Source: Ectobacillus funiculus (GTDB taxonomy: Bacteria; Bacillota; Bacilli; Bacillales; Bacillaceae_G). Taken from it: DNA of 64,000 nucleotides. Shown piece after piece: positions 17,678-25,046 of this stretch; position 1 is the first letter of the stretch; the number at the start of each line of letters is the position of its first letter. The stretch spans positions 118,453 through 182,452 of the forward strand of contig NZ_SCFM01000009.1 in the NCBI RefSeq assembly GCF_004138295.1, in the 5' to 3' direction. Under the pieces are notes generated by a model. That model worked only from the letters and a program-made list of their open reading frames with translations, had not been told where the DNA came from and made no database searches. The position numbers and the translations under genes were made by a program.

Positions 17678-17812
17678 GTGTGGGTAATCACTGTTTATGC
17701 TAAAAATAAAATTAACATGCTTGAGTTTGATGTTGAAGGAGAGGCGAGAGCGGCTTTTGAGAGAATTCAAGGCTGTAAAATCCTTTCCGAGGTAATTTAT
17801 TTTAATGATTGA
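17678..17812 (+). CDS. Conserved small protein (44 aa)
   Basis: A GTG start after GGGGGAAG opens MWVITVYAKNKINMLEFDVE, then GEARAAFERIQGCKILSEVI and YFND. The strand-helix-strand pattern and the SEVIYFND ending match small hypothetical proteins I remember from Bacillus. It is about 90 bp after gudB. Function unknown. Confidence 0.7.
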   Translation: MWVITVYAKNKINMLEFDVEGEARAAFERIQGCKILSEVIYFND

Positions 17813-18168
17813 AGCACTATGATATCAACTTAACGTATGATATCCCTCTCTCCTCCTGAGTGACCAAATGACTAGATAACTACGATTTAAGGGGGGAGAG
17901 GGGGAAATAAGAGAGAAGGCGGGATCCTCCTCTTTTTATGCATCAATCTGTTATAGTAACGGCTTCAAAACAGCATAAAATCAAGTATGTATAAAGTCAT
18001 GCATAATTAATAAATTCCGGAAGTCATTCATACCAAGGGTTTTAGCATTTTCCAACTTCCGATAATTGTACGTTATGTAAATCTGACATGAAAAAATATG
18101 CATGTGTCATGCAACTTGCATTTTGAGGAAAGGCGAGCATCCATTTCTTCACCTCATTTAATCATTAA
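17813..18168. other. Intergenic region with inverted repeats
   Basis: Holds a stem from CCCTCTCTCC (about 17842) with GGGGAGAGGGGG (about 17896), a weaker hairpin ending CCTCCTCTTTTTA at 17911-17938 that may terminate the small gene, and the arms CCGGAAGT (18016) and ACTTCCG (18055). No gene was seen. Confidence 0.4.
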
Positions 18169-18681
18169 TTAATTCTCACTTCCCAAATAAGCCTTTTCTT
18201 CCTCTGCTGTAGCAAGTCTGGTAGCTTTTCCGATGTTTCCACCTTCCCATTCCCAAACCTGATTATGAACCTCAACACAGTTGGAGAAATCACCTTGCTC
18301 CCACTTTTTCAGAGCTTCCATATAAAAGTCATAATGAGTAAGATGATCCTTATTTTTCTCCACTATTTCAATTGTTGACTTAATGTTTTTTGAAGACATT
18401 AAAGTGAATGTCCATTTCTCATTAGCTACTACCTTTTGATGAGTCATTCCATGAAGAAGATGTTCTACTTCTGCATCAGTAACCGATTCAGACTGTGGAT
18501 CAACCACATCTTTGACTCTAAGCTCAGTTGGATTTACATCTTCAGCTTTATCTTCAGCTGGAACAGTCACATTCTTTACTTCCCAATTATTAATAAAATA
18601 AAAAGCCCCATAAGCACTTCCTGCTAACAATCCAATGGAAATCATAATCCACATTAAAATTTTCATTATCGATTTTGTCAT
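18169..18681 (-). CDS. DUF6241-like membrane-anchored protein
   Basis: A 170-residue protein with an N-terminal transmembrane segment (IMKILMWIMISIGLLAGSAY), a polar linker and a conserved C-terminal domain with HLLHGMTHQKVVANEKWTF and YMEALKKWEQGDFSNCVEVH, then N-x-VWxxEGGNIGKA. This matches the DUF6241 proteins of Bacillus. RBS GGGGGAT precedes the ATG. Function unknown; it is probably oriented outside the membrane. Confidence 0.7.
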   Translation of the reverse strand: MTKSIMKILMWIMISIGLLAGSAYGAFYFINNWEVKNVTVPAEDKAEDVNPTELRVKDVVDPQSESVTDAEVEHLLHGMTHQKVVANEKWTFTLMSSKNIKSTIEIVEKNKDHLTHYDFYMEALKKWEQGDFSNCVEVHNQVWEWEGGNIGKATRLATAEEEKAYLGSEN

Positions 18682-18938
18682 AATATCCCCCTGTTGGAAA
18701 ATCTTTTATTATTCATTATAACATCTGAATATCTTAGATGATCCAAAGGGAGGAAAGAAGCTTATTTTCTTGCTGCGATTCACCAACCTTATAAATACGA
18801 AATCATAGCACGGTTATGTATACTATATGTTTACTCATCTTTCACGTACTAGATTAAAAAAAGAAAAGTTTAAGACATTCCGTTCCCTGGGAGGTTACAA
18901 TTAAAAGGTTAATATTTTTTACAAAAGGAGAGAAAACG

Positions 18939-19706
18939 TTGAAAAGAAGAATTGGAGTATTCACAGTATTATTATCATGCTCCCTTGCTCTTTTTGCATG
19001 TTCAGCAAAGCAAGAGACAAATGGACAAGCTACAACAACTACAGATAGTCCATCAAGCACAAGCAACACAGAAACAAAGCAAACGGAAGTGGAACCAGTT
19101 AAGGAATTGAAGTCAGTTGAAACAATGAAAAAGGAGACTCAGGAATTTTGGGAATCACTTAAGAATGTGGATGCTCCAAAATTGAATGAGTCTGTGCAGA
19201 CATGGGATGAATATTACGCAAAACCAGATTATCCTAACCGATTATCTGCATTAAACTTTACTTCTTCTTCTTTTGAAGGGAAGTCAGTTGTTACTTCTTT
19301 CAGCATAGCTCCGCATAGTGCTACTGCTGGATATGACACAATAATGAGCTTACAAGATGGTATTGCAATTGCTAAGAACTTACTACCAAAAGGATATGAT
19401 CAAAAAGAAGAGACATTTTCCATCTTATATCTAGATGCACCAGCATTATTAACTTATCAGGTGGAATATGTAGCAAATGGATCTGTACCAAAAGAATCAG
19501 AGCATTTTTATCTTGTGTTTACTTATAATAACCTTGGAATAACTTCAGTTTCTATGAGTAAGGAGAAGAGAGGTTATAACCAACCTGAAATGGGAGGTAA
19601 GTACACTTACCTCAAACCGGATCTAGTTGGAGATGAAGCTGCTCTCAAAAACCTCACAGAGGTTCAATCCAAGCAGGATGTCAAGCAAGAATATATTGTA
19701 CAGTAG
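18939..19706 (+). CDS. Hypothetical lipoprotein
   Basis: A TTG start preceded by AAAGGAGAG. The signal peptide has the lipobox LFAC (Cys21), so it is a membrane-anchored lipoprotein. A Ser/Thr-rich linker (residues 25-55) leads to a globular domain of about 190 residues with no recognised family (WESLKNVDAPKLNESVQTWD near its start). It faces away from the DUF6241 gene. Confidence 0.75.
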   Translation: MKRRIGVFTVLLSCSLALFACSAKQETNGQATTTTDSPSSTSNTETKQTEVEPVKELKSVETMKKETQEFWESLKNVDAPKLNESVQTWDEYYAKPDYPNRLSALNFTSSSFEGKSVVTSFSIAPHSATAGYDTIMSLQDGIAIAKNLLPKGYDQKEETFSILYLDAPALLTYQVEYVANGSVPKESEHFYLVFTYNNLGITSVSMSKEKRGYNQPEMGGKYTYLKPDLVGDEAALKNLTEVQSKQDVKQEYIVQ

Positions 19707-20166
19707 TCCACTTTATCCTAGAAACACCTTGTAGCATTGAATGAGCTGGCAAAAGAGTACAAAAAACAGCAGTATGCTAAGTATTTGGAGTAAATCGGCG
19801 GGGAGCTTGCAGAAATGCAGCTCCTTTTTATTTGAGATTAGATACCTCAAGGTGTCCGTAGATAAAAATATTTAAATTTATACATGTTTTTGGTGTAAAT
19901 TACTTAGTGGACCATTAAATGGTAGTTCAATTTACCAGTCTAAAATAAAACATAACTTGGAAATTGAAGGCGTTGAAGAGGTTGAATGTTGGGCGGAAGC
20001 TCCATCGATTGCTGAAAAGGCAAATGTCAGATAGGATAGCATGCGGCAATGATGGAGGAGATGGAGCAAGAGACTGCTTAATTTAAAGTGAATTAATTGT
20101 AACAACACAAATCTTAGAAGCATGTATAAAAGAGGAGGCCTGAGAAAGCCCCCCTCTTTTGTATAC
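19707..20166. other. Decayed coding remnants
   Basis: At about 19737-19794 a frame reads LNELAKEYKKQQYAKYLE before a stop, without a start, then a terminator. At about 19950-20034 another fragment reads LEIEGVEEVECWAEAPSIAE. Both look like pieces of former genes. No intact gene was seen. Confidence 0.35.
19802..19829 (+). terminator. Terminator after a gene remnant
   Basis: GGAGCT-TGCA-GAAA-TGCA-GCTCC is followed by TTTTT. Confidence 0.8.
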
Positions 20167-20379
20167 TTAATTCAGCTTAACTTCCGCCACGGTACGCTCG
20201 ACAATACGAGCTCCCTTTTTACGGGCATTTTGCCCAAGTGTTAGAAAGACATCGGCTGCGATCACTGTATCCATAACGCTGTTCACCGCTGCCTCATTCA
20301 CAGGAGTGATGGGGCTATCGATGGTGAATGTGACGGTTTTGCCATCCTCACGCAAAAACTGCAATTCAAGAACCTGCAT
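20167..20379 (-). CDS. DUF2922 family protein
   Basis: A 70-residue small protein beginning MQVLELQFLREDGKTVTFTI and containing the family pattern ...SPITPVNEAAVNSVMDTVIA. DUF2922 proteins are found in pairs with DUF1659 proteins in Bacillus, as here. RBS AAGGAGGAA. Function unknown. Confidence 0.85.
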   Translation of the reverse strand: MQVLELQFLREDGKTVTFTIDSPITPVNEAAVNSVMDTVIAADVFLTLGQNARKKGARIVERTVAEVKLN

Positions 20380-20454
20380 GTGAGATTCCTCCTTCTTTAA
20401 ACGGTTTAGGATAGGGTTAGCTCAATGAAGAATATCAAGGAGCTAACCGCTTGA

Positions 20455-20679
20455 TTACGCTTGGGCTACGTCATTTGTGCTTAGCACTTGCACCGCATCT
20501 AGTGTGTATGTTTGCAGGGAAGCAAGGGCAATTGCTGCTTCATGCACCTTGTCCGGCTGTGCATTTGGCTTGATTCCTTTGTACAGCTTGTTTTTCAAAA
20601 CAGGTTTGCCGTTCATGTCCATCCCGCCATTGAAGACGAGGCGTACACTTACATCTGTTATCAATGTTTGTACTGCCAT
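20455..20679 (-). CDS. DUF1659 family protein
   Basis: A 74-residue small protein (MAVQTLITDVSVRLVFNGGM). The Shine-Dalgarno AGGGGGTGAT overlaps an earlier in-frame ATG, so the next ATG at 20679, properly spaced, is taken as the start. It lies 75 bp upstream of the DUF2922 gene in the same direction, probably in one operon. Function unknown. Confidence 0.85.
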   Translation of the reverse strand: MAVQTLITDVSVRLVFNGGMDMNGKPVLKNKLYKGIKPNAQPDKVHEAAIALASLQTYTLDAVQVLSTNDVAQA

Positions 20680-20840
20680 CTCCATCACCCCCTTCGCCTG
20701 ATATATACATGCGAAGAGAGAAAATGGGCTTAAGCGGCGAAAAAATTTGGTTTTCCTGCCTGTTATAGAGAGAGACGTGCCCTATGTCCGCTTTTTATAA
20801 ATATATGGTACACTGAGGGGGAGATGGAGGGACACTAGCA

Positions 20841-21341
20841 ATGAAGAAATGGATGCAACTATGGCTGCCAGTGCTGCTTTGGATAGGGATGATTTTTTAT
20901 TTTTCCTCGCAGCCATACGAAAAGCAGGATATGAGACCAACATTTGCGCAATATGTAGATGAGCATACTGTGGAGAAATATTTTTCTTGGGTAGATTTTA
21001 CTTATGTGGGGCATGAGGTTAGCATTGCCCATTTAGGAGTACCAGGCTTTTTAGAGTTCTTTTTACGAAAGGGTGCACACTTCTCTGTATACTTTGTATT
21101 AGCTATTCTACTGCATCGTGCACTTTCTCATTATTCCATGAGGAAGGGACAGGCTGTGATATTTGCGCTACTGTTAACGGCTGCATATGCCGGATTTGAT
21201 GAAGTTCATCAGTCGTTTACAAAGGATCGGACGCCGCTTTGGCAGGATGCTGTTTTAGATACAGTCGGAGGATCATTTGGACTTGCAGCTCGGTTGCTGT
21301 TTATGAGACTGAAGCGTAGAGGTTCAGCTGCCCGTATATAG
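20841..21341 (+). CDS. VanZ family membrane protein
   Basis: A 166-residue membrane protein with about four helices. VanZ family hallmarks are present: WIGMIFYFSSQP near the N-terminus, FLRKGAHFSVYFVLAILLHR, YAGFDEVHQSFTKDRTPLWQ and DAVLDTVGGSFGL. Family members include the teicoplanin-resistance protein VanZ, but chromosomal copies in Bacilli have no assigned role. RBS GGAGGGA. Confidence 0.9.
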   Translation: MKKWMQLWLPVLLWIGMIFYFSSQPYEKQDMRPTFAQYVDEHTVEKYFSWVDFTYVGHEVSIAHLGVPGFLEFFLRKGAHFSVYFVLAILLHRALSHYSMRKGQAVIFALLLTAAYAGFDEVHQSFTKDRTPLWQDAVLDTVGGSFGLAARLLFMRLKRRGSAARI

Positions 21342-21374
21342 GAGCTACAGAAAAGGAATATGCTTTGGAGAAGG

Positions 21375-21406
21375 AACGCCCTGGGAGAACCAGGGCGTTT
21401 CTTTTA
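21375..21406 (+). terminator. Terminator after vanZ-like gene
   Basis: AACGCCCTGG-GAGAA-CCAGGGCGTT is followed by TCTTTT. Confidence 0.9.
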
Positions 21407-21410
21407 TATT

Positions 21411-21545
21411 TTGAACGCCCAGCTAAGCTATTGTCTGTTAGCTGATGAAAGTCTAGCCCGGAGAATATGGGTGAAGACCATGGACGGTGTGAAGAACTTG
21501 GAAGACAGCACCTAAGAATCCTCGAAGTTAAGGGGATATCTCCTC
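21411..21545 (+). other. Possible group II intron 5' fragment (degenerate)
   Basis: The stretch ACGCCCAGCTAAGC ... GTTAGCTGATGAAAGTCTAG, then CCCGGAG, resembles the domain I start of bacterial group II introns (GTGCGCCCAG..., ...GATGAAAGTC...). No reverse transcriptase, domain V or GTGYG boundary was seen. If real it is a short relic. It lies between convergent genes. Confidence 0.25.
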
Positions 21546-21569
21546 CCTCATAGTTTTCCTATACAACAA

Positions 21570-22310
21570 TTACAAATATAAAGCTGCAATACCTACGTAT
21601 TCTTTGATTGCAAGAAATAACGGTGTTTGGAGAGAAGGAGTGAGTTGATTTAGGTCTATAGATAAATCTTGGCTCGATTGGTAGTCTGTAGGATAGGGTT
21701 GTACACTAATCCCGAGATTGTTAAAGTTTCTTACTGCCCGTTCCATGTGAAAGGCCGATGTGACCAAAATAGGTTTGTGCCATTTATGTTTTTTCAATAA
21801 TTGCTTTGTAAATTTGGCGTTCTGTTCAGTGTTAATACTCTTGTTTTCAAGGATAATTTTCTCTTCGGGTACTCCTAGGCTAATGAGTTGGCGTTTAGCG
21901 ATATTAGCCTCATTTCCGTAATTTGTAAATACCTGACCACCCGAGAGGATAATAGGTAATCTTGTTTGATTGTAAAGTCTAATAGTAGTTAGTAGTCGAT
22001 TGGCTCCATTACCAGAAAGTTGACCTTTCCCATCGATATCTGGTGAATCGGGTGTAGCTCCACCCCCTAGCATCACAATGACATCTCCATCCACTTGAGA
22101 AGGCGGTGTATGACGTTGCTCTAATGTTTGGGTGAGGATATTCCCAGTTAAAGGGATTACAGATATGTAAAGAAGTAACGTTATAATAAATAACACTTTA
22201 GCTACTAATTTTTCCCGTCGGTATAGCCAAATACTCAAAAGAACTAATAAGGTTACGAAGCCCCCCGGCGGAAGAATGAATCCGTAAATAAGTTTTATAA
22301 TGTAAGTCAT
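21570..22310 (-). CDS. YdcF family (DUF218) membrane protein
   Basis: A 246-residue protein with two N-terminal helices (about 5-27 and 36-56) followed by an extracytoplasmic DUF218 domain. Typical motifs are present: DVIVMLGGG, RLLTTIRLYNQTRLPIILSG, GVPEEKIILENKSINTEQNA and ILVTSAFHMERAVRNF. ElyC/SanA-type relatives act in envelope integrity; the substrate is unknown. The start has a weak upstream GAAAGGGGC. Confidence 0.88.
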   Translation of the reverse strand: MTYIIKLIYGFILPPGGFVTLLVLLSIWLYRREKLVAKVLFIITLLLYISVIPLTGNILTQTLEQRHTPPSQVDGDVIVMLGGGATPDSPDIDGKGQLSGNGANRLLTTIRLYNQTRLPIILSGGQVFTNYGNEANIAKRQLISLGVPEEKIILENKSINTEQNAKFTKQLLKKHKWHKPILVTSAFHMERAVRNFNNLGISVQPYPTDYQSSQDLSIDLNQLTPSLQTPLFLAIKEYVGIAALYL

Positions 22311-22649
22311 AGCATACGATGCCCCTTTCTTCTTCCCGATTATAACTCACACTTAACTTTAGATTAAACTAGTATGAAGTGAAAAGATTTAAATTTAAAC
22401 AAATACGGTTTCGGTTCTTTGTTATATAGACATATTTTAAGAATAGCTCCGTGGTTGTTCTTTTCTTTTGAGTAAAGAGAGTATACAAAGGGATAGCTGG
22501 GAAGACTTTCATAATATTTTCATTTTGACTTTATAGAAAATAAACAAAAAATCTTTAATGAAAATTGGTTACTCTAGAGGTATTTAAAAAGGAAGAGTTT
22601 AATAAAATAGATCTTATTTTACTAAATTTACCAATTGGGAGATGGTAAA

Positions 22650-22742
22650 ATGCGAGCCTTGTATTTGAAGCAAGTCTGGACGCCATTAAAATGGTTTGGT
22701 ATATCCGTTTTTAAGGATCAAGAAGACGGAAGGTATTATTAA
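22650..22742 (+). CDS. Possible 30-aa peptide
   Basis: An ATG after TTGGGAGATGG opens MRALYLKQVWTPLKWFGISV then FKDQEDGRYY. It is basic and aromatic, preceded by the AT-rich duplicated block and followed by a terminator at 22814, so it could be a small transcription unit. There is no known homologue and coding is uncertain. Confidence 0.3.
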   Translation: MRALYLKQVWTPLKWFGISVFKDQEDGRYY

Positions 22743-22813
22743 AGGAAGTAAGGTGAGCGTCTGAAACGTCTAGGGAAAGTCAGGTAGAGTAATTTTTATA
22801 TTAATGTTTTTGA

Positions 22814-22838
22814 AGGGAGCTACATAGCTCTCTTTTTC
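22814..22838 (+). terminator. Rho-independent terminator of a small transcript
   Basis: GGGAGCTA-CA-TAGCTCTC is followed by TTTTT. Confidence 0.7.
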
Positions 22839-23058
22839 CATTATGGGGAGGGGATGTAGACAGGGAGATCTGATAAAAATCTCATAATGTTTTCATTTTC
22901 ATTTTATAAAATATAGATAAACCTTTAATAAAAATTGGTTATTGTAGATGAGTAGATTCATGGTTTATATATGGGCGTTGCTGAAAATAAAGTATTTATG
23001 TTTTAAATAAATACGGATTTTGTAATATAGGCATTCTACTTTGTAAAAAATATATACA

Positions 23059-23073
23059 TTGGAAACGTTTTCA
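23059..23073 (+). promoter_or_regulatory. cre site (CcpA operator)
   Basis: TTGGAAACGTTTTCA matches the Bacillus cre consensus WTGNAANCGNWNNCA at every fixed position. It lies about 70 bp upstream of the small membrane protein gene at 23141, implying carbon catabolite control. Confidence 0.65.
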
Positions 23074-23140
23074 TATATGATTGATGTACACAGTTAAAAA
23101 TTGTAATTAATTAACAAAGCCTGTTAAGGAGTGAGTTTAC

Positions 23141-23251
23141 ATGGAAGAGCAAGGGAATTTCTTAATTGGTTTAATGTGTGGGGCCCCTTTGAGTGTTCTA
23201 CTATGGATTTCATTCTTTGGGTGGTTAAAGTTAATATGGAATCTTATTTGA
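23141..23251 (+). CDS. Small membrane protein (36 aa), paralogue of 7871..8002
   Basis: RBS AAGGAGTGAG and ATG start MEEQGNFLIGLMCGAPLSVL then LWISFFGWLKLIWNLI. One transmembrane helix. Residues shared with the product of 7871..8002 are GNFL-GL--G--LS--LW-S--GWL-L, far more than a generic hydrophobic peptide would give. A cre site lies upstream. Function unknown; a regulatory membrane microprotein is possible. Confidence 0.65.
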   Translation: MEEQGNFLIGLMCGAPLSVLLWISFFGWLKLIWNLI

Positions 23252-23510
23252 TAAATGCTTTGAGTAGAAACTTAGAGAAGAGAATATTATGTTTTTTATG
23301 TCAAAACACCATTTTTTATTAAGCTAGAGGGGCAGAGATGCTGCAAATACAGTTTTTGTAGTAAATAAAGAACGATTTCTCTCCCTTTTTATGATTAAAA
23401 GAAACTTTAGAAGATAGCAGGAGTAAAAACCTTACTAATAATCGAGGTTTCCTTGAAAGAAAGGATCTAGGGTTCTCATTGGTTATTTTCATGCAGACCT
23501 GTTTACTAGA
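23252..23510 (+). other. Gene-poor stretch before a terminator
   Basis: Only very short frames are present; nothing supported. It probably is the 3' untranslated part of the small membrane protein transcript or decayed DNA. Confidence 0.3.
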
Positions 23511-23537
23511 AAAAGGCCTATAAATAGGCCTTTTTTA
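23511..23537. terminator. Strong terminator
   Basis: A perfect stem, AAAAGGCCTA-TAAA-TAGGCCTTTT, continues into TT. It reads well on both strands. A second stem, GAGGCAGCCC-AA-GGGCTGTCTC, follows at 23548-23569. Confidence 0.85.
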
Positions 23538-23568
23538 TCAGAGCGTTGAGGCAGCCCAAGGGCTGTCT

Positions 23569-23637
23569 CGAGAAATCAGTCCTCTACTCTACGAGTGCAA
23601 CTACAGCACCGTCCTCGCCAATTAGCGGGTGTTCTTT
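23569..23637 (+). repeat. Interspersed repeat, copy 4 (degenerate 3' half)
   Basis: GAGAAAT, then GAGTGCAACTACAGCACCGTC, CTCGCCAATTAGCGGGT and TTCTTT align with the second half of the repeat. The central hairpin (CTGTC...GGCAG) is lost. Confidence 0.65.
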
Positions 23638-23644
23638 ACTAGTC

Positions 23645-24574
23645 TCATCTTATGCCAATTAGTGTGTCGCCCGTATAGCTGATTTCAACAATTTTATTAT
23701 AGTATTCGTTTGTATAGTCTATCCCTTGTCGTGAAGGGATTAATTCGAGTGTTTCTCCGCCATTTAGAGGTGAAAACGCAACTGTATCGTCACCTGCCCC
23801 TAAACAAATGGCAACGACTACTGTGACATCAGAAGGAATTTTAATAATCTGGTTGGCTCTAACCTTGTTTAGGTTAAGTCCTGGATTAGCGGCTGCAATG
23901 TCTTGCAGTGTCGCATTATAAAATGAGGCTAGTTCGCTAACCGTTTCTCCCTTTTTGATGCTAACATCAAGAATGGTCTTCTTTGTAGCATTTACAGGAC
24001 TTGCGATAGGTTGTTGAGCCTGCTGTTGTATCATTGGACTTGCAGTAGGGGTTACTGCCGTTTCTTGACTTGCTGGTATGTATAACGAATCAGGATCAAC
24101 CTGGTGTTGTGTAATATAATTACTTCCGTTTACTTTGAGTTTCTCAGCTGGCGGCAGGGTGATAACCGTTCCGGCAACGAGCTGCCCTTTTTTGTTCAAT
24201 TTGTCTTGGTTCACATCTAAGACCCTCTGCCAAGAGAGTTCCTGATAATAAGACGCTAATTTGCTCGGTGAGTCCCCAGGCTGAACCTGATAAGCAATAT
24301 CCATTCCGCATTCACAAGCTTCTGAATGAGTATATACCAAAAGTCCACTCACGAACACAAATCCTGTCAGCGCTCTTCTTAAAACTGGCTTTTTGTTGCT
24401 ATTCTTCGTTCTTTGTAGAAAGCTTGTGCTGATAAATTTTAATTGGATCCCCTCTAGTTTAAAGATTTTTCTCTTTGGTTTCTTTCCAAACCTTGCTTTT
24501 CTGCTTGCCCCGGCTGGTACAAAGAAGCCGTCCATTGTTAATGTGGCAGTTGCTTGAATAGTTGAAGTTTGCAT
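23645..24574 (-). CDS. LysM domain protein, membrane-anchored
   Basis: A 309-residue protein. The N-terminal 65 residues are basic and cytoplasmic, then comes a transmembrane segment (LTGFVFVSGLLVY), then two LysM peptidoglycan-binding domains: IAYQVQPGDSPSKLASYYQE (about 94-140) and SIKKGETVSELASFYNATLQ (about 205-250). They are separated by a Pro/Gln/Ala linker. No catalytic domain was recognised. RBS AAGGAGGAG. The long cytoplasmic head is unusual for an exported LysM protein. Confidence 0.8.
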   Translation of the reverse strand: MQTSTIQATATLTMDGFFVPAGASRKARFGKKPKRKIFKLEGIQLKFISTSFLQRTKNSNKKPVLRRALTGFVFVSGLLVYTHSEACECGMDIAYQVQPGDSPSKLASYYQELSWQRVLDVNQDKLNKKGQLVAGTVITLPPAEKLKVNGSNYITQHQVDPDSLYIPASQETAVTPTASPMIQQQAQQPIASPVNATKKTILDVSIKKGETVSELASFYNATLQDIAAANPGLNLNKVRANQIIKIPSDVTVVVAICLGAGDDTVAFSPLNGGETLELIPSRQGIDYTNEYYNKIVEISYTGDTLIGIR

Positions 24575-24705
24575 TTGTTCTCCTCCTTATGAATAGGACG
24601 TGTTATTTTGAAATTTGAGGCTGTTGAAAAATATCAGGATTTTCAAATGTGTCAACCATTTCTTATGTATAAATGTAGAGCAGAGCAAGCATAGCGCGGT
24701 AGTTT

Positions 24706-24837
24706 GCGCTGTAAAAGCGTATAAATCTCTAGCTGGAAGACTATTCGACGTAGCGAGAAATGTTAGGAATACAGTATAAGGGCAACCACTCCTCTGTCTT
24801 CATCCAAGGGCAGGGTTTGCCAATCGGCGAGTTTTCT
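24706..24837 (+). repeat. Interspersed structured repeat, copy 5 (full length)
   Basis: GCGCTGTA..., GTATAAATCTCTAGCTGGAA, GAGAAATGTTAGGAATACAG, CTCTGTCTTCATCCAAGGGCAG, then TTGCCAATCGGCGAGTTTTC. It lies upstream of the minus-strand LysM gene, in the opposite orientation to its neighbours, so it is not simply a gene terminator. Confidence 0.88.
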
Positions 24838-25012
24838 ATATTTAGATGTCGAAAAATTCTGATTTTTATTTTCATACTTGAACTTATATCTATCTATGTG
24901 TAAATAATTCGTCATGATTTTACATAACTCCTTCAGATTAGGAGGAATTCGTGTCTTATAAGCATAAATGAAGTATCTGAAAGGGGAGTATATCAAAAGC
25001 TATTAGCAGCAC

Positions 25013-25046
25013 AAGAAAAAGGAGTGCTGCATCATGCTACACTCCT
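25013..25046 (-). terminator. Terminator of the ywqB-ywqA operon
   Basis: On the minus strand GGAGTG...CACTCC, spanning the stop codon, is followed by TTTTTCTT. Confidence 0.7.

Larger units (their letters stand above)
22311..23140. other. 830-bp intergenic region with duplicated AT-rich blocks
   Basis: Two related segments, 22509-22576 and 22881-22947, share TCATAATxTTTTCATTTT and TTAATxAAAATTGGTTA. A second related pair (AATACGG...TATAxxCAT) lies near 22402 and 23006. Between them are a possible 30-codon gene and a terminator. A piece at 22752-22785 (AGCGTCTGAAACGTCTAG) recalls group II intron domain I. This looks like rearranged accessory DNA. Confidence 0.45.
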
